Source of the DNA: Labia minor | Lineage: Eukaryota > Arthropoda > Insecta > Dermaptera > Spongiphoridae | Direction of reading: 5' to 3' | NCBI GenBank assembly: GCA_963082975.1 | Contig: OY720350.1 | Location: forward strand, 42,435,851-42,499,850 | DNA: 64,000 nucleotides | Shown here: piece after piece, positions 11,533 through 22,689 of the stretch | How the letters are laid out: every line of letters begins with the position of its first letter | Numbering within the stretch: position 1 is the first letter of the stretch | Position numbers and translations under genes: made by a program | The notes under the pieces: generated by a model | The model's database searches: none | What the model was told of the DNA's origin: nothing | The model's input: the letters and a program-made list of their open reading frames with translations, nothing else

Positions 11533-14500
11533 TGTGTGAGTGAACTCGGCGCTGGTCGGACGTGTGTCGCATCGCTCCTGATTCCCATCCGTTTTTCCTT
11601 GGGGTATTTGTTAAAACTGGTGGTAAGTTTTACATCATTTTACTGATCTTGAAGTGCTCTTTACAATGGGGCACATCTGGGATCAATTGCTACCAAGGTG
11701 GGCGCGGTGGATCCTTAATTGGTAATTCTCGGTACTGAGACTGATGGGTATATGAACCCATTAATAAGTATAATTAGTGATAATGATAATGATCATTGTT
11801 CTAATTTTATTTTTGTCATCTAATTCCGAGTTCAGTTCAGGGTTCAACGTTCTACCAAGCAAGTACTCCACTCCTTCTCCCCCCTCTACCACTCCTGTTT
11901 TAAATCCTTTATTTATTTATTCCTATTAATAACTTATCCCGATTAACATTTACTAATATTATAAAATAAATAAATAACAATTTCCTTTTTCCTATCAGTG
12001 GCTTGTGGCGGGCGGTTTGTATGCGCGCTGGGTGATCTTACATGTTCCCTTGAGGGGCTCATAGCTTATGAGCATATGGATTGGCATCCATGAGGTCCCA
12101 AGCCATATCTAGTATTGCTTCCACTTACTTGTACTAGATATCTTACTTTTATCTTTCCTATCTGGCCTCTCTTGGCCAACTCTTGTTTCTTCCGACCCCG
12201 ACGCTATTAGGTGTCCGAGGGCTAGGGGTCTTTCATTTCTTACTATTTACTTTCTCTTCTCTTAAGCCAGTTATGGCGAAACCCAGTAGCGTCTGTTCTC
12301 CAGGTTAGGGGCGGCTACGAACAGCGTCTGTACTCCAGGTTAGGGGCGGCTGAGAATCAAACCGAAGAAGGCAACGGGAAACCACTTCGGTATACCATCC
12401 CCAGGAAATTCACTATGACGAGAAACAAAATACAAATGGCCCCCAGTCCCGGGCAGCCCTTAAATGGGCAAGGGGTGCGAAGAATCTCCCGGCTCAGAAT
12501 AGTGAAAACCAGATTGCGAGTGTGTACATGGAATGTCAGAAGTCTCTTCATGGCCGGAAAATTAAACAACGCTATCAAAGAAATGAGAAGACTTAAAGTT
12601 AAGTTCATGGGAATCAGGGAACTCAGATGGCCTGGTGTCGGTGTTTGTTCTCAGGAAGGAGGAACACTCTATTACTCAGGAAGTGAGAGTGGAGATAGGT
12701 TTCATCGAAACGGTGTCGGAATTCTAGTTGACTCGGAGTTCACGAGGTACGTTAAGAACTTTGTGCCCATATCGGATAGAGTGATGCTGCTACAGATTCA
12801 TGGACAGCCATTTGACATAAATATCTTACAAGTCTACGCACCTACATCTGATAGTAAATACGATGAGGAAGTGGAAAAATTCTACAACACTTTAGAAAAC
12901 ACTCTAAACTCTCTCAAGAAGAATACCATAAACTTGATACTTGGAGACTTTAATGCTAAAATCGGTCAGGGTAGACGGGGGGATTTGGTCGGCGATTTCG
13001 GCTTAGGTGAGTGTAATGAGAGAGGAGACCGGCTCTATGATTTCTGCCAAACTACAGAGATGGTAGAAACTAATACGCTATTTAAACTTCCAAAGCGACG
13101 TCTTTACACATGGAAATCACCCAGAGACTCTATTGACAACCAAGAACCATGTAGGAACCAAATTGATTACATTCTGATAAACAGACGTTTCCAAAATTGT
13201 GTTAAAAGAGTCACAACATACCCTGGTGCAGACATAGGCTCAGATCACAACCCTTTGGTTGCGGACATGGGCCTAGCGTTGAAGTCTGTAAAAAGAAAAA
13301 ACTGCAACGTTAATATTATTGATACATCAAGATTACAATTTGAGGATGTTAGGAATGCTGTTATTGATGATCTCAATGGCAAATTAATGAGGATATCTAT
13401 TGACGATCTTGACGATATAAATACTCAGTGGGCACTGCTGAAAAATGCTTTGGTGGAGACTGGTTCGCTTCACTTGAGGAGAACACGTACAATGAAGAGG
13501 AGGTCGTGGATGACGGACGAGATTTTGGATTTGATGGAAGAAAGGAGACTTCTCAAAAATAACATCGTGGAATATAAAAAGATGCAATTCAAAATAAGGA
13601 AAGGGATTAAATTAGCAAAACAAATTTGGATGACAGAAAGGTGTGAAGAAATAGAAGAATTAGTCTCAAAACATGACATGTTTAATATACATGTAAAGGT
13701 AAAGGAAATAACTGGACAATTCAGGAGTCGACCACCAATGTCAATACTAAATGAAGCCAAAAAACTAGTAACGGACGAAGCTGAACTCATGAAAGCCTGG
13801 CAATTGTACGCAGCAAAACTTTTTGAAGATTCCAGAGAGGAAGTTGAAATTGATGATTGCGATCCTGAAGGACCAAAAATAATAAAATCAGAGCTAATTC
13901 ACGCTATTTCAATTGCTAAGAACAAGAAAGCGCCGGGACCAGATGGAATCCCAATGGAATTAATCAAATTCATCAATGAAGACAATATAGACCTGGTATT
14001 GAAAATATTTAACAATATCTATAACTGCGGTGTGCTTCCAGAGGAATGGCTGAAATCAACATTTGTTACTATCCCAAAGAAACAATACCCTAAGAATTGC
14101 AGTGACTATCGCCTCATCAGTCTTATGAGCCACATGTTAAAGACCTTTCTTCGAATAATACACGCCCGCATCCGATTAAAATGTGAGTTAGACTTAGATG
14201 ACTCGCAGTTTGGATTCAGAAACGCCTTCGGTACAAGAGAAGCATTATTTGGCTTCAATGTTTTGCTTCAAAAATGTCGTGACCAACACAAAGATGTATT
14301 TGCATGTTTTGTTGACTACGAAAAAGCCTTTGACAGAATAAAACACACTAGACTGATTGAACTTCTGTGCGATGCTGGAGTGGACGAAAAAGATATCAGG
14401 ATTATAAAAAATCTGTACTGGAGGCAATATGCCGTAATCAGAGTAGGAAAATCCACAACACCGGGAATTGAGATCCAGAGAGGAGTCCGTCAAGGATGCA

Positions 14501-15403
14501 TTCTCTCTCCCCTTTTATTTAATCTCTATGCTGACAGAATTTTTAAGGAGGCCTTGGAAGAACTGGATATGGGGGTGAAAGTAAATGGCGTACCAATTAG
14601 TACAATTAAATATGCCGACGACACTGTGATCCTGTCTGAAAACATTGAAGACCTTCAACTACTTCTAAATAAAATTTCTCAAATTGGAATTAAAGCGGGC
14701 TTAAACATCAATATAGCCAAAACAAAATTTATGGTCTTTAGCCGCCAGCCACATGGAAACGCCTCCCTCCACCTCGATAACAAACAAGTTGAACGAGTAA
14801 GATCTTTTAAATATCTTGGTTGTATCATAAATGACCAGCTAGACCCGGATATCGAAATTAAGTCCAGAATTGAGGCTGCGAGGTCCACCTTCAATAAAAT
14901 GAGATCCTTCTTCTGTGATGACAACCTAAATCTTAAATTACGACAGAGAATGGCCAAATGCTATGTTTGGTCCATTCTCTTATATGGTGTGGAAGCATGG
15001 ACACTCAAGGTCAGTACGATGAATCGCCTGGAGGCTTTTGAGATGTGGATCCTCAGGCGAATGCTGCGAATTCCCTGGGTCGAGAGAGTTACCAACAGGG
15101 ATGTCTTGAGGAGAGCAAACACACAGCGAGAACTCCTCAACACTGTCAAATGCCGGAAAATCTCTTACCTCGGCCACATTTTGAGAGGTAATAAATATCA
15201 ACTCCTTCAATTAATCCTCAAAGGGAAAATTGAGGGTCGACGTGGACCCGGGAGAAGACGCCAATCCTGGTTAGGGAATATCAGGGAATGGACCGGCATA
15301 AGGAGCGTGGGAGAGCTGTTCCGCACGGCGGAAAATAGAGACGTTTTCGCCAGAGTGATCGCCGACGTCAGGGAGACCGGACAAGGCACTTGAAGAAGAA
15401 GAA
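11533..15403 (+). mobile_element. RTE-type non-LTR retrotransposon, apparently full length
   Basis: The element sits in the leader of the mariner remnant. GGAGATAT occurs immediately left (11525-11532) and right (15404-15411), a perfect 8-bp target duplication. Removing the insert plus one copy rejoins the mariner leader. The 5' part (11533-12414) is non-coding, of higher GC than its surroundings, and contains two tandem copies of a 35-bp unit (12288-12322 and 12323-12351, with AGCGTCTG and TTAGGGGCGGCT). One long ORF follows. The stop codon is followed at once by (GAA)n, so the 3' UTR is almost nil. A short repeat tail of this kind is typical of RTE-clade elements, which lack poly(A). Confidence 0.88.
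12415..15393 (+). CDS. Endonuclease/reverse transcriptase of RTE-type retrotransposon
   Basis: This is a 992-residue ORF without internal stops. An apurinic-type endonuclease domain comes first: TWNVRSL near residue 39, a catalytic-type Glu in GIRELRWPG, GDFNAK at 177-182, and SDH at 276-278. The reverse transcriptase follows: KAPGPDGIP, then FVDYEKAFD at 632-640 with the first catalytic Asp at 634, GVRQGCILSPLLFNLY, and YADD at 733-736 with the catalytic Asp pair. The C-terminal region has CYVWSILLYGVEAWTL and RRMLRIPW, with an RRGPGRRRQSW basic stretch. No RNase H domain is seen, as is usual for the RTE clade, where the enzyme nicks target DNA and copies element RNA at the nick. The ATG at 12415 is the first in frame shortly before the endonuclease motif. 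Apparent intactness with a perfect target duplication suggests a young, possibly active copy. Assignment to RTE against a neighbouring clade is by motif recall. Confidence 0.93.
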   Translation: MTRNKIQMAPSPGQPLNGQGVRRISRLRIVKTRLRVCTWNVRSLFMAGKLNNAIKEMRRLKVKFMGIRELRWPGVGVCSQEGGTLYYSGSESGDRFHRNGVGILVDSEFTRYVKNFVPISDRVMLLQIHGQPFDINILQVYAPTSDSKYDEEVEKFYNTLENTLNSLKKNTINLILGDFNAKIGQGRRGDLVGDFGLGECNERGDRLYDFCQTTEMVETNTLFKLPKRRLYTWKSPRDSIDNQEPCRNQIDYILINRRFQNCVKRVTTYPGADIGSDHNPLVADMGLALKSVKRKNCNVNIIDTSRLQFEDVRNAVIDDLNGKLMRISIDDLDDINTQWALLKNALVETGSLHLRRTRTMKRRSWMTDEILDLMEERRLLKNNIVEYKKMQFKIRKGIKLAKQIWMTERCEEIEELVSKHDMFNIHVKVKEITGQFRSRPPMSILNEAKKLVTDEAELMKAWQLYAAKLFEDSREEVEIDDCDPEGPKIIKSELIHAISIAKNKKAPGPDGIPMELIKFINEDNIDLVLKIFNNIYNCGVLPEEWLKSTFVTIPKKQYPKNCSDYRLISLMSHMLKTFLRIIHARIRLKCELDLDDSQFGFRNAFGTREALFGFNVLLQKCRDQHKDVFACFVDYEKAFDRIKHTRLIELLCDAGVDEKDIRIIKNLYWRQYAVIRVGKSTTPGIEIQRGVRQGCILSPLLFNLYADRIFKEALEELDMGVKVNGVPISTIKYADDTVILSENIEDLQLLLNKISQIGIKAGLNINIAKTKFMVFSRQPHGNASLHLDNKQVERVRSFKYLGCIINDQLDPDIEIKSRIEAARSTFNKMRSFFCDDNLNLKLRQRMAKCYVWSILLYGVEAWTLKVSTMNRLEAFEMWILRRMLRIPWVERVTNRDVLRRANTQRELLNTVKCRKISYLGHILRGNKYQLLQLILKGKIEGRRGPGRRRQSWLGNIREWTGIRSVGELFRTAENRDVFARVIADVRETGQGT

Positions 15404-15515
15404 GGAGATATACGATTCCAACGACATCTATGGACAAAATACGAAAAGACTTTTTCGATCACCCATTATATACAATATTTATAAGTTATAATAAGATAAT
15501 ATATCTTTCATATAT

Positions 15516-15605
15516 TCGAGGGCAGGTCAATAAGTGAAAGAGATGAAACGATGAAATCATCTCACAAACAAATCTATTTTGAAGTCCTCGACAATTTATT
15601 ATATT
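15516..15605. mobile_element. mariner-derived fragment (rearranged ends)
   Basis: TCGAGGGCAGGTCAATAAGT (15517-15536) matches the end of the fragment at 38907. It is followed by AAACGATGAAATCATC and AATCTATTTTGAAGTCCTCG, which is the reverse complement of an internal part of that fragment (about 39040-39100). The arrangement is a small fold-back or deletion derivative. Confidence 0.6.
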
Positions 15606-17033
15606 GTATATTATTTTATTGAAATAAATTAATATATTCAAACGATCATAATGATTGCATTAATGGATTAAAATTTACATAAATCAAATGATTTAAACAA
15701 TCCAAAAAATAACTACATATAAATAGTAGATAAATATTAATATTTTACTTACCGAAAACAAATTATTATTTTTAATGAATATCAATAATTCAAATTAATT
15801 ATTAAATTAGTTTATAATATCAGCTTGATGTCTTGTTAGGTTCACTATGTGATGCAACCTAAATAAAATGTTTTATTTTTTATTTATCTAATTTCAATAA
15901 GGATGATTGGCTTATCGATTAAGTAGAAAAAGAATAACCTTTCCCTTCTATATACTCATACATTGAAAAAAATAATAACTCCCAATGTCTATTATTAAAT
16001 TTTGAAAAAAATATTAACATAAATTAATTAAAAATTAAAAAGAATATTGAAAACAAAAATAAAAAAAAAATATAGGAAAAGACTTTAAATTGAGTAACAA
16101 AGAGAAGTAAATAGGATAAAATTATATCATATACTTACTAAATATTATTTAAACAATTATATTGGTATTAAATTACTAAATTAAGGTTCTATAAATATTT
16201 CCGATTAATTAATTTTTAAATATAAAATATAATACATTAAAAGAAAAAAAAATAAAGTTTTAATCATATTGACAAATTAATGAAATTGTATCAGTGTACT
16301 TAAATTTTTTTTTTTTTTAAATTTTCAATCAATTAGTTAAAATGCATTCTTTTAGTAAATTTGTTCTTGTTTTAGTTGTTGTTGTTGTTGTTGTTTTTGT
16401 TATTGTTTTTATATCGTTATTATTTATAAATGACAAAAGAGTAGGTCATTGTGATTTTCCTTCTGTCTAAAAACAAAACAGTATTGTTAATTAAATAAAT
16501 AAATGTTAATATATGAAAGAAAGACTAGACATTCTAAATATTTATTTAAAGTTGTAGTATTTCTTGAGTTTATTTTACATTAACCAGCACTGTTGTTGTT
16601 CAATTTAATAGACAAACATTACAATTATTAGTGAATACAAATGAAATTAAGGGAGGTGACTGCTCCGTTAATGCAGACAAAGCAATAATTAAATGTTTAT
16701 CATGCTTACGCTTTAGCTCTTAGCTAATTATATTAAATTTATTATTTGTTATTAGTATTTAAATTTTCAAATAAAAGTTCTATTATAATAGATCATCAGT
16801 CTTCCATAAAATTAGTATAATTTCAATGAATTGTAAATTGTATATATTAATTTATTTTGTTAAAGCTTTGAGAGTCCAATATAATTTTAACCGTTTTAAG
16901 GTATTTTTATTTCTATTATATATTTTATGTTTATATTTTGTAATAAATTTTAAAATTTTGGTGTGTTTTGAGTCATAGTCCTCGGGTTTTGTAGCTAACA
17001 ACCTTACCTGAACTATAATTGGGGTTTCTTTTT
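15606..17033. other. AT-rich DNA, nothing recognised
   Basis: Only low-complexity AT-rich sequence and a (GTT)n tract at about 16375-16395. No gene or element ends seen. Confidence 0.45.
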
Positions 17034-17580
17034 ACTATCTCGCCAGAGTATTGCGATCACGAAAATTTTCGATGTTAGATTTTGACTTTTTTATAGGTTT
17101 TGAAGGTCCCTGAGTCATTTTCACTAAGATTGAGAAAAATGTGTGTGTATGTAGACAAGATTAAGCAAAAACGGTTTGAGCTAGAATCATGAAATTTGGT
17201 ACACGGCCATTATTCAAAATTCGTAGTTTTCTATCAACTTTTGAGAAATGTAGCTCATCCAGAAGAGGTTTTCATTTTTTTTCCTCTAAAATGATCGTAA
17301 AAATAAAGATATATGTTTGATAGATTTTCATATGATTAAAAATTGTATAAAACTGCTATATATAGAATTTCAGCTTGATTGAATCTCTGAAAATATCGGA
17401 ATTAATTTTTTAACACGACTGAAAATACACGTCTGACGTGGTGCCATCGCTGGTTTAATAAATATTATTTATTAATTTTAATTTATAATTTAATTAATTA
17501 AATTTAGTTTAAATATAATATATGTTATTTAATCCAATTCAAATTTGAGAGATAGTCGAGTGGATACACTCCAGATTTTT
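17034..17580 (+). mobile_element. HINE/DINE-1-like element, family C copy 2
   Basis: The 5' end reads ACTATCTCGCCAGAG. A short GT microsatellite sits at about 17142, followed by GAATCATGAAATTTGGTACA. Near the 3' end GAGAGATAGT is the (one-mismatch) reverse complement of the 5' motif ACTATCTCGC. It is followed by CGAG and a small hairpin TGGAtacACTCCA, then AGATTTTT. The element is non-autonomous and has no transposase. Confidence 0.8.
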
Positions 17581-18185
17581 TTAAATTGTTAAAATTTTTA
17601 ATTAACACTTGTTAACATTCAATACTTTATTTTAAGACATTAAGATCTTTATTTACTCAATATTTAAATTTATAAATATAATTATAATTCAGTCTTTGAA
17701 AATATAAATAAAATTTTAATTGTAATATTTGATTAATTTTAGTATTAAAAGTGATATATATATAATTATCACTTTATTTTCTATATATTTGTTTGTTTTT
17801 TCGATTGGATGTGAATGTCTATATGTGAAAAAAGAAAAAGAATGAAGTGAAGGGTGCATGTGTAACATTTCCCACAGTTACCTTTTTCTTATACTGTTTC
17901 ATTTTTTTTTCATCGTCCCGCCCATGTCTCCCATCAAATTCTTAACTCCAGTTTGGTTTGGTTAAATGGGTTTTTCAACTTTTATATTTATAAGCAGAAA
18001 TAAAAATGTTTGATTCTACTTTCACTCTTTTCTTTATGATTATTTTTATTAAAAGTTCTTTATATTATTGGCCATGATTATGCATTGTTATTGTTATTCG
18101 GATGATAATAATACTAATAAAAACCCAATCTGAATTCTGTATCAAATTACCAATATTTAATCAAAATTCTTAAGGTAAATGTTAA

Positions 18186-18341
18186 CACACTATGAGCGGA
18201 GTGGGTATTTGTACCCGTTGCCACTTAGATAATATATATTTTCCCTTGTGTCACTTAAAATTACTTATTTTAAACGATAACTAATGTATATCCCTCATTT
18301 AAGTGGCAACGGGTATAAATACCCGCCCCGCTCATAGTGTG
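18186..18341. mobile_element. piggyBac-like MITE with TTAA target duplication
   Basis: A 156-bp element flanked by TTAA on both sides (18182-18185 and 18342-18345). Its arms are near-perfect inverted repeats of about 40 bp: CACACTATGAGCGG...GTGGGTATTTGTACCCG on the left and, reverse-complemented, CACACTATGAGCGG...GCGGGTATTTATACCCG on the right. The TTAA duplication is the signature of piggyBac transposition. There is no coding capacity, so it would need transposase from elsewhere. Confidence 0.88.
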
Positions 18342-18949
18342 TTAATAAACGTCATTAATGAAATATATTGAATTTTTTCAAAATTATTTATTAGCCATTT
18401 ATTCAAACAATTCATAAAATGAAGTTAAAATTAGATTAAAAGGGAATAATAGGATCGGATATAGGAAACTAACGTGAGGATTGAATTCAGTTTTCTATAA
18501 ATCTTATTCTATGAAATTGAAAATATCGAATGATTCAAAATTTATCGGGAGAAACCAAATGTTATATCAATTTGAAATTTAAGAGTTTATTTTTATACCT
18601 TAATGAACTACTAAAATTAAAAAATAAATAATAACAATAACAATTTACATAAAACAAAAATAAAATATAATTATACAAAATAATTTCATTCCATCTGAAT
18701 AAATAAATAATATTTATTTTAATCCTACTAATATAATATATATTCATTAATAGAATTAAAAAAAAAAAATGTTTTATACAAAAAGTAAACTGACATTAAA
18801 TGGAGAGATTATCAAAACAAAACCTATTGTTTAATTTCTCCTTAGATGTATTCCTGAAGGGGTTGTGTGTATTTCAACAGGTAATTTATTTCGAAAATGA
18901 TGTTATTTTATTCCCAGGCAGAAGTACAAAAGAAATTTGACAAAATTAA

Positions 18950-19460
18950 TTTCTTTGCTTCTCGTTGTGTTAATTAAGTGAAAGAAACTCGAAGAGAGCG
19001 GCGCCCGGGGGCGCCTCTCCTTGTGGGCGGAGATGGATATAGTGGGAGGAGGGAGAAGAGAATGGAACATCGTCAAGGGAAGTGTGGTTGAAAAAAAAAT
19101 AATAGCTGGGTCATTTGGTTTGTTTTCGGATCTCCAAGACATACAGACAGACACTCATCTCGTTCATTGGTTTATTAACTAAACAGATGGGATCAAACGA
19201 CCTCGCTGGGGTGGCTACCCCTTGGAAAGTATCAGCTGCAAAGAAATGAGTCTTGCTTCTGTTCTCAGCCATTTTCGCCTATTTTTTTTTTCCTCATTTT
19301 TCCCACTTTCGTTTTCCTTCTATTTTTTGGGGGCGCGCTTTTTTTCCTTCCTTTTCTTTCTCCACCCTTACAAGTTGAGAATGATGGGCAGTTGGCGTTA
19401 AATTTCATTTGTTGCCAAGGGTTGGGGTGTAAATGGGCTCTAAACACTTCTCCATTACTT
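18950..19460. promoter_or_regulatory. GC-richer island, candidate regulatory module
   Basis: Complex sequence with GGCGCCCGGGGGCGCC (a GC palindrome), CTTGTGGGCGGAGATGG, and later GGCAGTTGGCGTTAAATTTC. It is set in AT-rich DNA. No credible coding frame is present. It could be a conserved non-coding element. Confidence 0.3.
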
Positions 19461-19565
19461 TGAAAATGTTTTGGTAAGGCCGAAACGAGAAATCAATCGA
19501 CACCCTTAAATAGACTAAACAAGTAAATGGGAATAATCACCGGAAAATTGATAACAAGATTTAGC

Positions 19566-19640
19566 TCGAAATAGAGTGGTTTATCATTTTTAGGGATTAC
19601 AACATGCTAGAAATACCAATTACGATAAACCACTCTTTCG
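19566..19640. repeat. Short inverted repeat
   Basis: CGAAATAGAGTGGTTTATC (about 19568-19586) faces GATAAACCACTCTTTCG (about 19624-19640) across a spacer of about 40 bp. It may be a tiny MITE or a hairpin. No TSD was resolved. Confidence 0.45.
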
Positions 19641-19877
19641 AAAAATTATATTTATTTACACTGATGAAAAAAAAGATGATTGAGAGAGTTTATTAGAACT
19701 AAACCAATAAAAAATACCATCATTTATTAGAATAGATATTTTATTAATTTATTTTTAATTTCTACACACGGATTTAGATTTACCCTTCCATTCATCTTAT
19801 TATATTTAATTCTTTGAGATTTCTTATATTATTTTTAAGAACTCATAAAATAATTTATAATGATAAATCGATCTGTA

Positions 19878-20040
19878 TTGGTTTCAGCCTGGAGAAAAAT
19901 AATCTTCATTAGTTTTTTCTTAATTTAAATTTATATATCACCTCACAAATGAAAAACAAATGTAAATTTATTTGTCTTGCAAACATTGTAAGTTTATTTA
20001 TGATATTTAAAAAATAATTTTTTAATCTGTTTTTTTTTAT
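19878..20040 (+). repeat. Family B fragment plus dispersed repeat
   Basis: TTGGTTTCAGCC, AATAATCTTCATTAG and TTTTTCTTAATTTAAATTTATAT match an internal part of family B (compare about 33276-33333 and 46130-46190). The CTTGCAAACATTGTAAGTTT repeat shared with 4755 follows. Confidence 0.5.
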
Positions 20041-21415
20041 TAATAATATTAATATATACATAATATAATTATAATGGGAAACTATTTTAAGATATTTTTA
20101 TTATTTTTTTTAATTTTATTGACTTTTTGGTATCTATTTTAGCCACCCATTTATTTGAAATTAAATATTAAATCTATATTTATCTATAAATGAACTTGTG
20201 GAAATTTGATCCATCGAACAGGTCTATAACTAACGAAGCTACCAACCTGTAATAATTTTATTATTTTGTATTTTTTTTTTTTAATTATATTTTAATAAAA
20301 ATAATTTTTGATTGTAAATTTTCATTATGATATAAAATAATTAATTTCAACTTTTTTTTATGAATTAAGAGAATTGATAAAAAATGAGTGAGCAAATAAA
20401 TGATCCCTTCAAAACCATTCCCTTTATAATACCAAATACATAAAAAAGAATTATAAAATATTACATTAAATTTAATCTATGTTTACATTACATTTATCTA
20501 AAATTTATCTAATATTTATCTTTGATTATTAAATTTAAAAAAAAAAAATAATAATAATTTGATATATATAGGGAGAAAATAGATTTTTTTTTATTTTATT
20601 AAAAATAAATTAACAAATAATAGTCAAAGAAATAAAGACTAGAAAATTTATTAATTAATAGTTCATCATGGCTTTTATTATTAAAATGTTGGTATTTATT
20701 TTAAGGAAAATATACTAAAATAGCGGAAGAGTATTTTGTTGAATGGTATTTGTGTTATGTTCGTTAGTTATTTTTCAACTCGAATATTGAATTTAAAGTT
20801 GTACTTTAATGGTGAAGTGCTCTGTGTTAGGTTTGTATGTAATTTGTCTTGTAATCAAGCAAAGTGAATTTCCTCTCTCTTGAATCCGCCCCACTCTCCT
20901 AGCACGACGATTTAACTCGATGATTGGGTTTTGTAAATGAATGATAAACTACTCGCTAAACTAGATAAATTTAATCTCTTGATAAAATTTACTCTAAATT
21001 GAAAGTTTTAATTTGATTAAAGATTAAATTATTTATTTTATCACCCGCAACCCGAATCCATCCATTCCCGTGTTCATTTATCCGGTTTTACCATTCGTTT
21101 GTTCGTTGGTGACCAATTCAACTGGAACAATTTGAACGAAACCAAACACACAGCAAGCCAGGACTTTTTAATTAAAAATAAAATAGTCGCTTCAATGCAA
21201 TTGAATTAGGAAATTATGAAAATTTATAAAGTAAACAATATATATATATATATATTTATACTACCGAATATTATTATTTATCACTAAATAAACTAACTAA
21301 ATAAATAGGGGTGTCATTTATTGAACGGAAAATAGAAATTAAATTCATATAGTCTTTTGTGGGTAGAGGGGAAAAAAATTGGATAATTTTTCTTAAAAAT
21401 CTAATTTAGAAAAAA
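20041..21415. other. AT-rich DNA, nothing recognised
   Basis: A slightly more complex patch occurs at about 20870-20930 and 21045-21165 (for example TCCGGTTTTACCATTCG). No gene, RNA or element ends were found. Confidence 0.4.
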
Positions 21416-21997
21416 TCGCGAGTGTCCTCCCCTAGACTTTCCCGCATATAAATCGATAATTAGGTTATTATTATTATGTTTTAACAACAATAAAAATAAA
21501 CAAACTAATTAATTTAAATTATAAAGTAAAATGGTTTAACACTATTATATATATTTATAATTTACACCTAACGCTACTTGTATAGGTAAAATGTCACTTC
21601 CGGTAGTCAGATCATGATGAAATTTGGTATCTGAATTTTTTTCATATTTTTAAATCTATATACAAAATAACAAGCAAATATCTCGAAGCCAACTGGTACT
21701 TTACTTGAAAGGTAAACGCAACCAGTGTAGGTAAAGTACCACTTCCGGTTAACCGATTTTGACGAAATTTTGATAGAAATCTACAAACTGTGAATAATAT
21801 CGATGTACCAAATTTCGAAGTCCTAGCTTGATTAGTTTCTGAGTAAATTTGCTCACAGACAAACATTAGATACATCCATACACACACACAGACATAATTC
21901 GAAAATGGTATCTTCCGACTCAGGGAGGTCTAAAACGTCAAGGTCGAAATTTTTGACGATTCCAATACTTCCCTTATACGAAGTATGCGGGAAAGTA
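21416..21997 (-). mobile_element. HINE/DINE-1-like element, family A copy 1
   Basis: On the minus strand the 5' motif is ACTTTCCCGCATAC (right end). A (TG)n microsatellite lies about 110 bp inside (21882-21891), with TTCGAAATTTGGTACA after it. TATGCGGGAAAGT, the exact inverse of the 5' motif, lies near the left end and is followed by CTAGG and GGAGgacACTC. The minus-strand reading frame at 21642-21887 is shared with the other family A copies, but it starts in microsatellite and lacks any known domain. Confidence 0.8.
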
Positions 21998-22189
21998 AAA
22001 AATAAATTAAAAGTAATTTTTTAATGCATATTAATATCATTAAAATAATTATTTTTATTTAGTTTATTTATTTAACACTTTTTAAAATATATTATTAATT
22101 TAAATGAATAATATTGAAGCTTAAACAAAGAGATTGTTTATTACGTTTCCCATAAGTATATAAAATTAAATCGTGAAAATTAGTTTGAT

Positions 22190-22600
22190 GTTAGGAAATT
22201 GGGATCTAAGTATAAGGATGGTTGGGGGAATGTGGTTGCTTCAGCCAATAGAAATCGGAATCGAAAATAATTTAATTGAATCATTCGAAACAAAAAAAAA
22301 AAAAAACGGCGAAAAAAGAGCATTTCTTTTTGAAGTGTGAATGGGAGAGTGGCAATGTGTGGTAGTTTGGCGGTTGTTAAGGGTGTATTACTTGGCTGTC
22401 GAGGGGTGTCGGAAGAGGGAGGGGGGAGTTGATTGATGCGCGCCTGGCGCCATTCCCACAGCATCAAAGGGTGAAGCCTAATGCGCTCTCGTGATAATCT
22501 GCTCATTAGATTACGCCCATCATCGCTTCTGCATTCCATGCCCAATCGACCCGCCCTTTTGCCCGATCTTTCAGGGAAGATTAACACATTTACAGGGCAT
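22190..22600. promoter_or_regulatory. GC-richer island with TCF-type site, candidate regulatory module
   Basis: Complex sequence with TGGCGCCATTCCCACAG, GCTCATTAGATTACGCCC and GATCTTTCAGGGAAGATTAA. CATCAAAGG at 22462-22470 is the exact complement of the TCF/Pangolin consensus CCTTTGATG, and GATTA-type homeodomain sites are nearby. The overlapping minus-strand frame (22180-22587) shows no domain. Regulatory function is inferred only from composition and motifs. Confidence 0.35.
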
Positions 22601-22689
22601 CAGAGAAAAGTGACTAATTCAAAATTAATTAACCGAAATACGATATTTATAAAAAAAAGATTAAACCTTGGAAATCAATAGAATATTTT

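Larger units (their letters stand above)
11177..15464 (-). mobile_element. mariner element (deleted) split by an RTE insertion
   Basis: The left end has GGGTAGTCGAAAAAGTC then TTTTCGTATT (11177-11203). The right end (15438-15464), reverse-complemented, reads GGGTGATCGAAAAAGTC then TTTTCGTATT, a mariner-type terminal inverted repeat of about 27 bp. Without the RTE insert (11533-15403, plus one 8-bp target duplication) the mariner is only about 410 bp. Mariner-type 5' leader sequence lies on both sides of the insert, so the break is in the leader, upstream of the transposase start. The transposase frame is on the minus strand and internally deleted. The mariner was therefore already a MITE-like derivative, or has been deleted since. 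Confidence 0.85.

Noticed and set aside
21642-21887. Conserved 80-93-residue reading frame shared by all family A copies (also 31779-32060 and 45426-45707)
   Set aside because: The frame starts in the microsatellite, has no known domain and lies in a non-autonomous repeat. Similarity among copies follows from the shared repeat. It should not be annotated as a gene unless substitution patterns show protein-level constraint.
22180-22587. 135-residue minus-strand frame in a GC-richer island
   Set aside because: No domain, poly-Phe from a poly-A run, and no splice context. More likely a chance frame in a non-coding island.
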